NCBI GenBank assembly: GCA_963728975.1
Contig: CAVSMF010000001.1
Location: 620,001-684,000 of the forward strand
Length of the DNA: 64,000 nt
Source of the DNA: DATFCK01 sp963728975
GTDB lineage: Bacteria; Verrucomicrobiota; Verrucomicrobiia; Chthoniobacterales; UBA10450
Reading direction: 5' to 3'
The notes under the pieces were generated by a model. It searched no databases. It was not told where the DNA came from and saw only the letters and a program-made list of their open reading frames with translations. The translations under genes were made by a program, and so were the position numbers. Shown here piece by piece: positions 1-9,325 of the stretch; position 1 is the first letter of the stretch; every line of letters begins with the position of its first letter.

Positions 1-2254
1 CCTGCGCCAGCTTGGTCAGTTCATGATAATGGGTGGCGAACAACGTGCGGGCCCTAATCTTATCGTGAAGGAATTCGGCCACGCTCCAGGCAATCGACAG
101 CCCATCGAAAGTCGATGTGCCGCGCCCGATTTCGTCCAGAATAACCAGACTGCGCCCGGTCGCGTTGTTGACGATGTTTGCCGTCTCGTTCATCTCCACC
201 ATAAAAGTGGATTGCCCGCGGGCCAGATCGTCATTCGCGCCAACCCGGGTAAAGATGCGATCGACTATCCCGATCTCGGCGCTCGCCGCCGGCACAAAGC
301 TGCCGATCTGGGCCATCAGCACGATCAGGGCGACCTGGCGGATATAAGTCGATTTGCCCGCCATGTTCGGCCCGGTAATGATGGCAAGCCTTCGTTCGTC
401 GTCGAGCAGGGTGTCGTTAGGAACGAACTTTTCTTCAATCAACGTCTGATCGAGCACCGGATGCCGGCCTTCCCTGATCGAAAGTCCCAGAGTTTCGTTC
501 AACACCGGACGGCAATAATGAAAAAGACGCGCGGTCTCGGCCAGCCCGCCCACTGCATCCAGCTCCGCGATGGCGGAAGCGGTTTGCTGGATCGGTCCGA
601 TTTCGTTAACCGTCTCTTCCCGCAACTTTTGAAAGAGCTGAAATTCCAGGTTCCGGGCCCGCTCGTCCGCACCCAGAATCTTGGCCTCCACCTCCTTGAG
701 CTCGGGGGTGACGAAACGCTCTCCGCCGACCGTGGTTTGCTTCCGGGTATAATGCGACGGCACATTCGCCAAATTGCTCTTGGTTACTTCGATGAAATAC
801 CCGAACACCGAATTGAAACGTACCTTGAGCGACTTGATCCCGGTCGCGACGATCTCGCGCTCCTGCAATTCGCCGATCCAGCTTTTTCCTTGCCGCGACG
901 CGCTTCGCAATTGATCCAGATCGGGATCGTAACCATCCCGGAACATTCCGCCTTCCTTGAGGGCCAGGGGTGGGTCGTCCACCAGCGCGCGTCCGAGTTT
1001 CTCCGCCAGCTCGGGCATTTCCTGAATTTCATTGCGCAAACGCAAAGCCAAACTCCGGTAGGCACGGCTTTCCGAACCGTCCGTTCTCGATGCCGCCTCC
1101 CGCCCGGTTCCGAATTCGCTTCTCTCGATCAGTTTTCCAAGCTCTTCCTTCAACTTCGGGATCTGCCCGAGCGAAACCTTCAGCGCGACCAGATCGCGGG
1201 CGTTACCGGAAGCCTGACTCAGGCGGCCGGCTGCGCGCTCCAGGTCGCGAATCGTTTTTAATTCCGCTCGGATCGAGCCGAGCAGATCGGGCTCCTGTAA
1301 AAAATCGGCGATCATCTGTTGCCGGCACTCGATTGCACGTGGATCGCGCAGGGGTTGCAATATCCAGGCCCGCAGTTTTCTCCCCCCCATCGGCGTCAGA
1401 GTCCGATCGAGCACCGCCAGCAAACTCGTATCCCGGGTACTTCGGGATTCGACCAGTTCCAGATTGATCTGGGTAGCCGCGTCCAGGGTAACAAATTCCG
1501 AGACGTTATCGCAGCGAAGCGAAGTGAAGTGATCGAGTTTACGCCGGAGCTGGTGTTTCAGGTAGTGAACGATGGCACCGGCAGCGGCCGTGGCAGCTCG
1601 CATTTCACCGCATCCGAAACCGTCGAGCGATTTTGTTTTGAAATGTTCGCAAAGGGTAAAGGAGGCCTGCTCCGGCAAAAACGCATAACCGTCATAAACA
1701 GTGACGTGGTTCAGCTCTCCCAACCTGTCCGTCTGGGCGTCGCTCACCAGAAGTTCGGAAGGCCCGACTCTTGCCAGCTCGTCCACCAGCGCTTGCTGGT
1801 TCTGGCGTTGGCTCAGCCGAAATTCACCCGTGGTCAGATCGGCATAAGCGAACCCGTAGGCTCCCTCGTCGATATAAACCGCGCCCAGATAATTGGCTCG
1901 CTTTGTTTCGAGCAAGTTCAGCTCGCTGACCGTGCCCGCGGTGACGATTTGGGTAATGTCGCGCGAAACAATCTTGCCCGGCTGCGGTTCGCTGGTCTGA
2001 TCGCAAATCGCTACGCGTTTGCCGGCTTTGATCAGCTTGGCCACGTAGGTTTGGGCCGCGTGATACGGCACCCCGCACATCGGGACGGTGTTGCGTTTGG
2101 TCAAGGCGACGTTGAGCAGGGCCGACGCTTCCTTGGCGTCCTCAAAAAAGAGTTCGTAGAAATCGCCCAGCCGAAAAAGCAGGAGAGTATCGGGCGGAAT
2201 GCTTTTCCGCAGCCGCTGATACTGCTGCATCATGGGGGTGAGCGCGTCGTTCAC
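1..2254 (-). CDS. mutS: DNA mismatch repair protein MutS (3' end outside window)
   Basis: MutS recognises mismatches and small loops in new DNA and starts mismatch repair with MutL. The N-terminus reads MTPMMQQYQRLRKSIPPDTL followed by the LLFRLGDFYELFFEDA mismatch-recognition region with its Phe-X-Glu (DFYELF). The Walker A region ITGPNMAGKSTYIRQ and the later DEIGRGTSTFDGLS Walker B/signature are present, so about 750 residues are visible and the C-terminus runs off the left edge. I chose a GTG at 2254 because it lies in frame seven codons before the conserved TPMMQQY and 4 nt after the upstream stop; the ATG at 2233 is the alternative. The tight spacing suggests co-transcription with the NRPS-like gene upstream. 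No frameshift was seen. Confidence 0.95.
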   Translation of the reverse strand, partial: MNDALTPMMQQYQRLRKSIPPDTLLLFRLGDFYELFFEDAKEASALLNVALTKRNTVPMCGVPYHAAQTYVAKLIKAGKRVAICDQTSEPQPGKIVSRDITQIVTAGTVSELNLLETKRANYLGAVYIDEGAYGFAYADLTTGEFRLSQRQNQQALVDELARVGPSELLVSDAQTDRLGELNHVTVYDGYAFLPEQASFTLCEHFKTKSLDGFGCGEMRAATAAAGAIVHYLKHQLRRKLDHFTSLRCDNVSEFVTLDAATQINLELVESRSTRDTSLLAVLDRTLTPMGGRKLRAWILQPLRDPRAIECRQQMIADFLQEPDLLGSIRAELKTIRDLERAAGRLSQASGNARDLVALKVSLGQIPKLKEELGKLIERSEFGTGREAASRTDGSESRAYRSLALRLRNEIQEMPELAEKLGRALVDDPPLALKEGGMFRDGYDPDLDQLRSASRQGKSWIGELQEREIVATGIKSLKVRFNSVFGYFIEVTKSNLANVPSHYTRKQTTVGGERFVTPELKEVEAKILGADERARNLEFQLFQKLREETVNEIGPIQQTASAIAELDAVGGLAETARLFHYCRPVLNETLGLSIREGRHPVLDQTLIEEKFVPNDTLLDDERRLAIITGPNMAGKSTYIRQVALIVLMAQIGSFVPAASAEIGIVDRIFTRVGANDDLARGQSTFMVEMNETANIVNNATGRSLVILDEIGRGTSTFDGLSIAWSVAEFLHDKIRARTLFATHYHELTKLAQ

Positions 2255-2258
2255 CCGC

Positions 2259-4922
2259 TCAGCTTGGAATCAGCGCGGAAGAAACGCTAGTTTCTATTTG
2301 AGACGAATGATTTCGCCGGGCCTGGTCGAGACAGGCGCTTAATTGACGGGCCAGGAATGCAATCGTCGGCTGATCGCGCAGGTATTTGTTGTGATAGCCC
2401 GGCAACTCATGCACGGTGATCCCGTTGTCCGCTAATCCATTCCAGCCAAGAAAAGGATCGATCTCAAACAAGTCGCCGGGAGGTTGCCGCTCGACGCGAA
2501 ACAGATCGATCCTACCGGGGAATTGGCGCGGCCGGTACCTTCGCCTGGCGGCAAAACAAGCTTCCTGAACGTAGAGAGACCGCCAGCTCCAAGGACAAGG
2601 CATTGCGCGGCACCTTAACAGCGAATCGAGCGCGATGAATCGTCGAACCAGCCAGCGCTTGGCTCGTTCCTTTAATCCTTTCTTGAACTCCGACAATCGA
2701 AAGCAAGTCCACTGGCCATGCGGGAGAAGCTTGAGCAGGGCCAGCTTCAATCGCTTCCGGGTCCGGAGCGATCTGCGCGGTTTCGGATATTCACGGACAA
2801 AGGAATCGAGCAAACCCAGAAAGCGCACGTCTTCATCGTCGGCGACCAGGCGCCTGCCGATTTCAAAGGCGACCAGTCCTCCAAACGAATTGCCACAAAG
2901 GTAATACGGCCCGTGCGGCTGATACTCTCGTAAGCCTTCAAGGTAAAGGTCGGCCAGTTCCTCAAGGGAACGAAGACACGGTGAGTGACCGTCCAGTCCA
3001 GGCGACTGAAAGGCATAAACCGGTTGATCGTCGGATAAATGCGTTGCAAGGAAGCGAAACTCAAAGGCGCTCGAACCGGCACTGGGAACACAAAAAAGGG
3101 GAGGCCGATTTCCTTCTGCCCGCAATGGTACAACCGGAGAGGTCTCCTCGACATCTATCTTGTTCTCAATTTCATCGCCGAGCGACCCTAAAGTCGATTT
3201 TTCGAGCAAGACAGCAAGGGGCAATCTGGTTCCGAACCATTTCTCTACCGCCGCCAACATCGCCATCGCGGCCAGAGAATCGCCTCCCAGAGCAAAGAAA
3301 TCATCCTGAAGACCGATCGGCCGGACATCGAGAATCTTTTCCCAAACAAAGGCAAGTTCGCGCTGGACCGCAGTCTGGATAATGCCATTGGGGGTGCTCG
3401 AGCGGACCCCAATCTCAGCTGCTTTTTGCGAAAGCCTAGCTCGATCAATCTTGCCGTTTGGCAGGTAAGGCAAGGAAGCGGTCAGGCTGATCCGGGCCGG
3501 TATCATGTAAGCGGGCACTCTGCTGGTCAGTTTTTTCCGCAAATCTTCCGGCTTCAATACCGCGTTTTCCGGAACCCGGACAAAAGCATGAAACCGCCTC
3601 CTGTCCGGTTCTTTGACCAACACCACGGCCGCTTCGATCACGTCATTCATCGACAAAAGCGCGGCCTCAATCTCCATCGGGGTCACACGCCGGCCGCGGA
3701 TCTTGACGGTTGCATCGAGCCGGCCTTTGTATTCGATGAACCCATCGCGCCAGCAACCGGCATCCCCCGTTCTCAATTCCCGCCAGCCGGGCCGATCCGG
3801 TAATTCGCGATAAACTGCGGCGTTCAACTTCGGGTTGCGCCAATACCCCTCCGAGAAGGCGGGGGAACGGACGACGATCTCACCGATTTCGCCATCCAGG
3901 GCCGGGCTTCCTGGTGAAGTTTCGATTGCCAACTCCAGATCGAAAGGCGGCCGCCCGATTGGGAGCAGTTCTCCAGGAAGATCCTCGCCGGAACGCCAAG
4001 TCCACCAACAAACGTTAAATCCAGCCTCCGTTAGACCGAGACCATTGATCAAGAATGCATTCTCCGGAGCACAGGCCGCGAAAAGACGGGCATCGGTCGC
4101 CGTTGCCGCTTCACCCCCCAGCTTGACCGCACGCAATGCCCGCCACCGGTTTTTTCCCGCGACCTCGCGCGCAATCATTCGAAACAGCGAAGGCACCATT
4201 TGAAATGTCGTGATTGCACAAGTGTCCAGCCAATCGGCGATCTCAGCCGCGTTGTGATTTCGTGCTTCAAAAAGGCAGAGTCGCGCTCCGGCCGAGAAAA
4301 CAGCGAAAATTTGGGCAAAACTGGCGGCAACCTCCAGAGGCGAAAAAAGCGCGTGCCGGTCGGTGGGTCTAAATGCAAACATTTCCTTTCGATACGCCGC
4401 GGCCCGAGCGGCCGTACGGTGCCATCCCGCCACGGCTTTGGGGTCTCCGGAGGAACCAGACGTGAAATAGACGTGGGCGCGCATCCCGGGATCGATAACC
4501 ACCGGGGGGCAGTCCTTTCCATCACCGACGCTTTCCGGAGCGATGACCCTCCCCTTCCAGCCGGCGCGAGACAGCGCTGCCGCTTCTTCGGCCCAGGAAA
4601 TCAGGATACGGGATTCTGAAAATTGCAAACGGGCCAAGCCATGAATCACCGGCTCCGTGTGATCCAATGGAACTATACACCGCCCGCTCCCCAGAGCACC
4701 AAGCATCGCAGCGATGGCTTCGGCACAATGTGGGAGTTGAATCGCCACATTCTTAGCAGCCACGGTAGATTCTGCGATTGCCGCCCCCCAGGCTTGGGCG
4801 CGCTTCTCCAACTCGCGGTAGCTCCATCGAATGGCGCCATCTTCAACCGCTACGTCATCCGGATATCTGGCGCAGGCGATCCTCCAGGAATCCACTACGC
4901 TTTGCCATCCATCGGCGCTCAC
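2259..4922 (-). CDS. NRPS-like adenylation-carrier-thioesterase protein
   Basis: A single 887-residue protein with three domains in order. Residues 1-500 are an AMP-binding adenylation domain with YFTSGSSGDPKAVAG (A3 core), a GLGLTEAG-type A5 region, RTGDAGCWRDG (A7) and LPYLPNGKIDR (A10). Residues 520-590 are a carrier protein with phosphopantetheine site FFALGGDSLAAM. From about 620 to the end is an alpha/beta-hydrolase thioesterase with GNSFGG as nucleophile elbow and ELPGYHNKYL near the end supplying the likely catalytic His. There is no condensation domain, so it probably activates one acyl or amino acid and releases it by hydrolysis or transfer. The start ATG overlaps the upstream stop (ATGA). 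Substrate cannot be told by eye. Confidence 0.9.
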   Translation of the reverse strand: MSADGWQSVVDSWRIACARYPDDVAVEDGAIRWSYRELEKRAQAWGAAIAESTVAAKNVAIQLPHCAEAIAAMLGALGSGRCIVPLDHTEPVIHGLARLQFSESRILISWAEEAAALSRAGWKGRVIAPESVGDGKDCPPVVIDPGMRAHVYFTSGSSGDPKAVAGWHRTAARAAAYRKEMFAFRPTDRHALFSPLEVAASFAQIFAVFSAGARLCLFEARNHNAAEIADWLDTCAITTFQMVPSLFRMIAREVAGKNRWRALRAVKLGGEAATATDARLFAACAPENAFLINGLGLTEAGFNVCWWTWRSGEDLPGELLPIGRPPFDLELAIETSPGSPALDGEIGEIVVRSPAFSEGYWRNPKLNAAVYRELPDRPGWRELRTGDAGCWRDGFIEYKGRLDATVKIRGRRVTPMEIEAALLSMNDVIEAAVVLVKEPDRRRFHAFVRVPENAVLKPEDLRKKLTSRVPAYMIPARISLTASLPYLPNGKIDRARLSQKAAEIGVRSSTPNGIIQTAVQRELAFVWEKILDVRPIGLQDDFFALGGDSLAAMAMLAAVEKWFGTRLPLAVLLEKSTLGSLGDEIENKIDVEETSPVVPLRAEGNRPPLFCVPSAGSSAFEFRFLATHLSDDQPVYAFQSPGLDGHSPCLRSLEELADLYLEGLREYQPHGPYYLCGNSFGGLVAFEIGRRLVADDEDVRFLGLLDSFVREYPKPRRSLRTRKRLKLALLKLLPHGQWTCFRLSEFKKGLKERAKRWLVRRFIALDSLLRCRAMPCPWSWRSLYVQEACFAARRRYRPRQFPGRIDLFRVERQPPGDLFEIDPFLGWNGLADNGITVHELPGYHNKYLRDQPTIAFLARQLSACLDQARRNHSSQIETSVSSALIPS

Positions 4923-5794
4923 ACGCTGGCACGATCGGCCGCCTGGGCCCGATCGAGGAAGGAAAGGTCCGCGTAGTCGCGCGGAATCTCGCGCACATAG
5001 CCAAGTTGTTGCATAAAAGTCAGGATTGTCTGCATCGCGCCCGTATTGCGAATGGCGTCAACCTCCGGCCGATTCCTTCGTAGCGCGCGGCGGACGATAT
5101 CAGGATGAACTCCGATAAGCGGCGCCGCGACTTCCGCTGCGGCTTCAGGCTTCGCATGAACAAAGGCGCTTGCCTTTACAAACGCCGTGACCACACGCTG
5201 GACCAAATCCGGATCGCGCTCGATCAACTTCGCAGTCGTAGTCAGCGAACAACCGGGAGCGCCTTGCCATAAGTCGCCAGTCCGTCGCAGGACGCGGCCT
5301 ACTCCCAATTCTTCCATAAGCGATGCGTATGGTTCCACCATCGACGCTGCGTCCGCCCCGCGTCCGAAAAAGCAAATAATCGCGCCATCGCCCGACGGGT
5401 AGCGCCGACGCTCCACCTGTTGACTTCCCCAATTCAAACTCTCGAGCAGACCCATGGCCGTTAAATCCTTGATTCCTCCTTCGCGCGGGATTGCCACCGA
5501 TTTCACCTGCTCGGGGCTCATTCCCTCGCGAATCACAATGGCCGCTTCTTCAATTCCCGACCCGCAGATGATTTTAAGCGGGGCGTCCCCCTTTTCCGCC
5601 GCAGCCACCCGCGTCCAAGGGATGACGGCAAAATCCGCCGTCCCCGAACAAAGCTGTTCCGGAACAAGCCAGGCGGTCGCGGCGATACTAATTCGTGAGG
5701 TAATGCCCTGTTCCGAGAAAAATCCACGGGCGTGAGCCACATAGGCAGGCAGCTGGCAGATCCCACGGAGCAAGGCGAGATGAATTTCAGTCAT
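4919..5794 (-). CDS. ABC-type substrate-binding-like protein (NMT1/THI5-SsuA type), no signal peptide
   Basis: 291 residues with the fold signature of NMT1/THI5 or SsuA-type binding proteins: LPAYVAHARGFFSEQGI at the N-terminus, TADFAVIPWTRV, then the hinge and second lobe with ADAASMVEPYASLMEE, and the typical C-terminal helices (RDPDLVQRVVTAFVKAS). Relatives are normally exported, but here the protein starts directly at the first beta strand with no hydrophobic leader, so a cytoplasmic or enzyme-like role is possible. No permease or ATPase gene lies next to it. It overlaps the NRPS-like gene by four bases, which implies translational coupling and a shared pathway. The pathway itself is not recognisable. 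Confidence 0.75.
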   Translation of the reverse strand: MTEIHLALLRGICQLPAYVAHARGFFSEQGITSRISIAATAWLVPEQLCSGTADFAVIPWTRVAAAEKGDAPLKIICGSGIEEAAIVIREGMSPEQVKSVAIPREGGIKDLTAMGLLESLNWGSQQVERRRYPSGDGAIICFFGRGADAASMVEPYASLMEELGVGRVLRRTGDLWQGAPGCSLTTTAKLIERDPDLVQRVVTAFVKASAFVHAKPEAAAEVAAPLIGVHPDIVRRALRRNRPEVDAIRNTGAMQTILTFMQQLGYVREIPRDYADLSFLDRAQAADRASV

Positions 5795-5832
5795 TTGCAG
5801 ACAATGTTCCCTCTAAGGCCGATAGAAAAACC

Positions 5833-5862
5833 ATATTACCAATAGTTGTTTCGGTATTGCAA
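5833..5862 (-). promoter_or_regulatory. possible sigma70-type promoter for the binding-protein/NRPS-like/mutS operon
   Basis: Reading leftward, TTGCAA (5862-5857) is followed after 18 bases by TAATAT (5838-5833), about 40 bases before the ATG at 5794. The surrounding stretch is the most AT-rich part of this gap. The match to consensus is only moderate, so this is a suggestion. Confidence 0.35.
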
Positions 5863-5969
5863 GACCCGCGGTCCATCATCCACCGCCTGGTCGCCCCTCA
5901 ATCCAAGCCGATCCTCTCTCGCGTCCGCTGATTTTGCCCAAATCAGCTACGGATCATGGAAGGCCAATC

Positions 5970-6989
5970 TTAACCCCGGACCGTGTTGATTCCCTGTCGC
6001 ACGATCCGGTCGATGAGTTGCGGATAACTCAAACCGGCTTTGCCGGCCGACGCCGCGAAATCCTCGTCCTCGGCCAGATGCGGATTGGGATTCGCCTCGA
6101 TGAAATAGACCTGGTTGTCGGCGGTCAACCGCATGTCGATGCGGGCATAACCATCGACCGTGAGCAGACGATAAATGCGTTTCGAGGTCTCCTCGATCCG
6201 GGAAACCAGCGCGGAATCGAGCCCTTCGGCGAACCGATTCTCAAGCCCCCAGCGTTTGCGGTATTCCTCATCCCACTTTGCTTTGAACGTCGCAATTTTC
6301 GGTTCGTTCGGCGGCACCTCGCGGAAGACCAGCTCCCGGATCGGAAAAACCGTCAACCGCACGTTGCCCATTAAACTCACATAAAGTTCCCGGCCGTCAA
6401 TGTATTCCTCCGCGATCGCGTCGCTGTTGTATTTCTCGTGAATAAAAGCTACCCGCTCGCGGAATTGTTCGTCGGTCTCAACGAACGACGCCTGCGAAAT
6501 GCCGTAAGAAGCTTCTTCTTTCACCGGTTTCACCAGGACCGGGAAGTTCAGCTGCCTGGGCCGGGCGATGCGTTGTCCGCGCGGAACGACCATGAAGTTC
6601 GGCACATGAATGTGATGGTAATGAAGAATTTTCTTCGAGATCCCCTTGTGCTTGCACAGCGTCAGGCCGGTCGACCCGCAACCGGTAAAAGGCAGCCCTT
6701 GCATCTCGAAAAACGACACAATGTTCTGGTCGAACCCGGGATTGTTCCGGAATTGTTCCACCAGGTTGAAAAGAACGTCGGGCGCGAAAGTCTCCAGTTT
6801 TTGCCGGAGCAGATCGACATCGTCAAAGATGGCAAGATGCTCCGCGGCGTAACCGAGCGAGCCGAGCGCGGCCATGACGTTCGCCTCGGTTTTCCACTCG
6901 CTCGTCTTCATTTCCTTGGTGAAATCCTGGTCCAGAGTGGTCGGACTGGTGCCGTCAAACAGGACGAGGACTTTGAGTTTCTTTTTCAC
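5970..6989 (-). CDS. ATP-grasp ligase related to D-alanine--D-alanine ligase
   Basis: 339 residues starting at GTG 6989. The protein has the Ddl-like layout: an N-terminal Rossmann-like part (KVLVLFDG), a central lobe with FPVLVKPVKEEASYGIS binding ATP, AEEYIDGRELYVSLMG, and the metal-binding end IEANPNPHLAEDED. It is a carboxylate-amine ligase, but ANPNP replaces the usual Ddl VNTNPG and the true ddl of this genome lies in the dcw cluster at 36 kb, so it probably joins a different amino acid or peptide. It starts 1 nt after the stop of the metallopeptidase gene, so the two are surely co-translated and may act on the same molecule. Confidence 0.85.
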   Translation of the reverse strand: MKKKLKVLVLFDGTSPTTLDQDFTKEMKTSEWKTEANVMAALGSLGYAAEHLAIFDDVDLLRQKLETFAPDVLFNLVEQFRNNPGFDQNIVSFFEMQGLPFTGCGSTGLTLCKHKGISKKILHYHHIHVPNFMVVPRGQRIARPRQLNFPVLVKPVKEEASYGISQASFVETDEQFRERVAFIHEKYNSDAIAEEYIDGRELYVSLMGNVRLTVFPIRELVFREVPPNEPKIATFKAKWDEEYRKRWGLENRFAEGLDSALVSRIEETSKRIYRLLTVDGYARIDMRLTADNQVYFIEANPNPHLAEDEDFAASAGKAGLSYPQLIDRIVRQGINTVRG

Positions 6990-6990
6990 G

Positions 6991-7998
6991 CTATTTCGTC
7001 CGCTTGAATTTCCCGGTAAAAAGATAATTCATTACCAGCGTGGTGATGAAAGCGGAGACCCGAAAATCCTGCTGCGGGTCGTCGTTGTGGGCATGAAGCC
7101 CAAGCTGGTCGCACCGGTCGATCAGGCGGGCCAGGAGTTTGTTTACCCGGAACTTTTTCTCGTTCGTCCATTGGCAGACCGAGTTCATCAGCCGCCGCCG
7201 CCGCTGCCGCAGATACGAGCTCGCCTTGATCCCGGCCGGCGCGGCGAAGAGCTGCCGGAGATCGGCGTCGTAGAAATTGGGATAGGTATCTTCGTAAAGT
7301 CTCCGTTTCCGCGCATAATAGGTCTTGAGCTTGACGTTCAGACAATTGTAATCGGCCACCCGATATTTCGGCACGTGCACCGGAGGTTTCCCGGCCAGCG
7401 ATCGCATCAACTCGTCTACGTACTCGAGCTTTTGAAGCGCTTTCCAGCCGGCGTAACGTTCGCGCCAATCGAGTCCCGGCGTCAGCCAGACCGCGAATGT
7501 CTCCGCGAAATCTTCGTCGGGATGACTCTGCGCGTACCAGTCGTCGAGATGCATGACGTAGCTGCGGCTGAAAGGGCGCGGCCGGTAAAAGCTCGGCGTC
7601 TCTTCGTCCGACGTTTGCCCGAAACATTGCTGCCATCTTTTGTTTTTCTGGAGCTCGTAAGCGTAGCTGTAGGCATGGGCCGCCTCGTGCCGCATCAATT
7701 TCATGAACCACTCATTGGTCTCTCCTTCCACCTCGAGCATCATCGACCGCTCCAGCGCTCGCAGCCGGTCGTGGACCAGAAAAAACGGGATAAAAATCGC
7801 CGGGATGCCGATGGGGACGAACCATTCGTCGCCAATGTGACAAGGTGGAAGAAAGGTCAGCCCCTTGGCCGACAACTCCTCGTAAACGCGCCAGATCAGC
7901 GGTTCCAACGTCGTTCCGTCGAGCCGCAATCCAAGCTTGGAAATCCGCCGCTCCAGAAGGTCGTCATCGCTCAGGGAAGCCCAGTCGGCCGTTTCCAT
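6991..7998 (-). CDS. putative zinc metallopeptidase (HEAAHA)
   Basis: About 335 residues. The motif MRHEAAHAYSYAYE provides HExxH, and DEDFAETFAVWLTPG some 60 residues later supplies a likely third ligand, the pattern of the putative zinc-binding metallopeptidases often found beside ATP-grasp genes. No signal peptide or membrane segment was seen, so it is probably cytoplasmic. The open frame extends upstream to 8274, but that stretch runs antisense through the remnant of an acetyltransferase gene and lacks family character, so I start at ATG 7998 (GTG 8007 is also possible). It is followed after 1 nt by the ATP-grasp gene. Substrate unknown. Confidence 0.75.
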   Translation of the reverse strand: METADWASLSDDDLLERRISKLGLRLDGTTLEPLIWRVYEELSAKGLTFLPPCHIGDEWFVPIGIPAIFIPFFLVHDRLRALERSMMLEVEGETNEWFMKLMRHEAAHAYSYAYELQKNKRWQQCFGQTSDEETPSFYRPRPFSRSYVMHLDDWYAQSHPDEDFAETFAVWLTPGLDWRERYAGWKALQKLEYVDELMRSLAGKPPVHVPKYRVADYNCLNVKLKTYYARKRRLYEDTYPNFYDADLRQLFAAPAGIKASSYLRQRRRRLMNSVCQWTNEKKFRVNKLLARLIDRCDQLGLHAHNDDPQQDFRVSAFITTLVMNYLFTGKFKRTK

Positions 7999-8152
7999 TT
8001 CGGGCACGGTATCACCGGGGCACGGGCAGAGCCAAATCAGAAGAAAAAGAGGCGAATCAGGAAGCCAGGAAAACAGGAAGCGGAACGGGCAAGCCCGGGA
8101 AGCGGGATTTCTGATGTCCACGTTGAGCGTTGAGCGTTGAAGGTTTGCTTCA

Positions 8153-8293
8153 ATGCCCGACAATTTCCGGATCCGCCGCGCCACCGACCGGGACGCCGGC
8201 ATCATCGCCTCCCAGCGGGCCCGGATGTTCCGGGACATGGGCGAAGTGATTATCTTTTCTGAATTTATCGGCATGAAACGGGCGCGATCATGA
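8153..8293 (+). pseudogene. GNAT acetyltransferase remnant with internal deletion
   Basis: The 46-codon frame opens with FRIRRATDRDAGIIASQRARMF, the normal beginning of a GNAT N-acetyltransferase, and then jumps at about residue 32 to IIFSEFIGMKRARS and stops. The acetyl-CoA-binding core (about 100 residues) is missing. The TGA overlaps the ATG of the next remnant (ATGA), so an old operon order is preserved. Confidence 0.6.
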
Positions 8294-8514
8294 ACGAATT
8301 GCCCGGAAATATCCTGGATTGTATCGGCAACACTTCGTTGCTGGCTCTGGGCAAGATTGGGCCCCGGAACGGCGCGCGGATTTTGCTGAAACTGGAGAGC
8401 GAAAATCCCACCGGCAGCCTGGCCGAAAAGATGGGACCCGAGGCCACGATTGTCACCGTCCTGTGCGATACCGGAATGAAGTATCTCAAAACCTATCGAA
8501 CGGCCTTGAGTTAA
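8290..8514 (+). pseudogene. cysteine synthase remnant with large internal deletion
   Basis: The 74 codons join the N-terminus of a CysK-type PLP enzyme (ILDCIGNTSLLALGKIG, ILLKLESENPTGS) directly to its C-terminal end (GPEATIVTVLCDTGMKYLKTY). About 220 residues between are lost, including the PLP lysine that normally follows NPTGS. The deletion is in frame, so a short peptide could still be made, but it cannot be an enzyme. Confidence 0.8.
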
Positions 8515-8840
8515 GGAAGGCGTCCCGGCCCAAATCGGGGTGGCAATAAAATATTCATAATTGTTTCATCAACAACGCCAGTCACTTAGGATTTTAGCTA
8601 CCAACAATGCATTGGACAAAAGCCGAAACGGCTGTAGATAGATGGCAATGAAAACGATTCGTGCGCTTATCGGCGCCGGCCGCCCCTGCGGCCAGGCTGC
8701 ATAAAAGCTCGCTCGATCTCGCCAAGTTGGAGCCCCCGAACGCTTTCGGGGCACCCCAGTGTCGAATCTAACCCCGCGCGGGTTTTCGCGCCGGCCATCC
8801 CCGAACCGCATTCGGGAAAAAAATATCCGACTTAAATTTT
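8515..8840. other. gene-free stretch with short hairpins
   Basis: 326 bases without a credible reading frame. An AT-rich part (8545-8650) is followed by GC-rich inverted repeats such as CGGCCGCCCCTGCGGCC near 8679-8695. It probably holds the 5' region of the small membrane protein gene that follows. Nothing else was recognised. Confidence 0.4.
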
Positions 8841-9155
8841 ATGAAACCAACATCTCAAATTGATCCCAGCCTATCCCGCTCCCGTCGCCAGAGCGGCGAC
8901 GAGAGCGCACCTGAGAGCCTCCCGTTAACCGATTACTCCTATCAATCGAACATCGCCCTTCAGACCGGCAGCGCCGCCATTCTTTCTGAAAAGAAACTGC
9001 GCGCCTTCCGGAGCCTGAGCCGCGGCTTGTTCGGCCCCGGAGTGACGCTCGAATACGCGACTGAACTTTTATTCTTTACCCTGATCACGGCAATCTCGGC
9101 CTGGCCGATTATTTCGGCGATGGTGGCGGTAACGCGTCTGGTTAGGAATTACTAA
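8841..9155 (+). CDS. small single-pass membrane protein, paralogue of the gene at 19164
   Basis: 104 residues of unknown function. A polar, Ser/Arg-rich N-terminal half is followed by LRAFRSLSRGLFG and one hydrophobic segment (ELLFFTLITAISAWPIISAM). The C-terminal half matches the 111-residue protein at 19164 (LRTFRQISRDFFG, ELVFFALIAGVAAWPL), while the N-terminal halves differ. Two copies with a conserved juxtamembrane and membrane segment argue that both are real genes. The topology suggests a cytoplasmic tail and a C-terminal anchor. Confidence 0.6.
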   Translation: MKPTSQIDPSLSRSRRQSGDESAPESLPLTDYSYQSNIALQTGSAAILSEKKLRAFRSLSRGLFGPGVTLEYATELLFFTLITAISAWPIISAMVAVTRLVRNY

Positions 9156-9325
9156 AAGCCATCTCATAAATAGGGGCTGGCTTTCTAACGGTAGCGGCCT
9201 CCCCGCGGCCGAATTGTTTCCGCGGGCGCCGAAAGGCGACGGGCCCGGGCGTCTGTTCCCGGAAAGGTGGCTGCTTAAGGGAGCGACTTCAAGGAGGCGA
9301 CACCATAAGAGCAACCGGGTGGTCA

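Noticed and set aside
23..2290. Long plus-strand open frames at the left edge
   Set aside because: They are antisense to mutS and have no family motifs.
7999..8274. N-terminal extension of the metallopeptidase
   Set aside because: It runs antisense through the acetyltransferase remnant and has no domain character.
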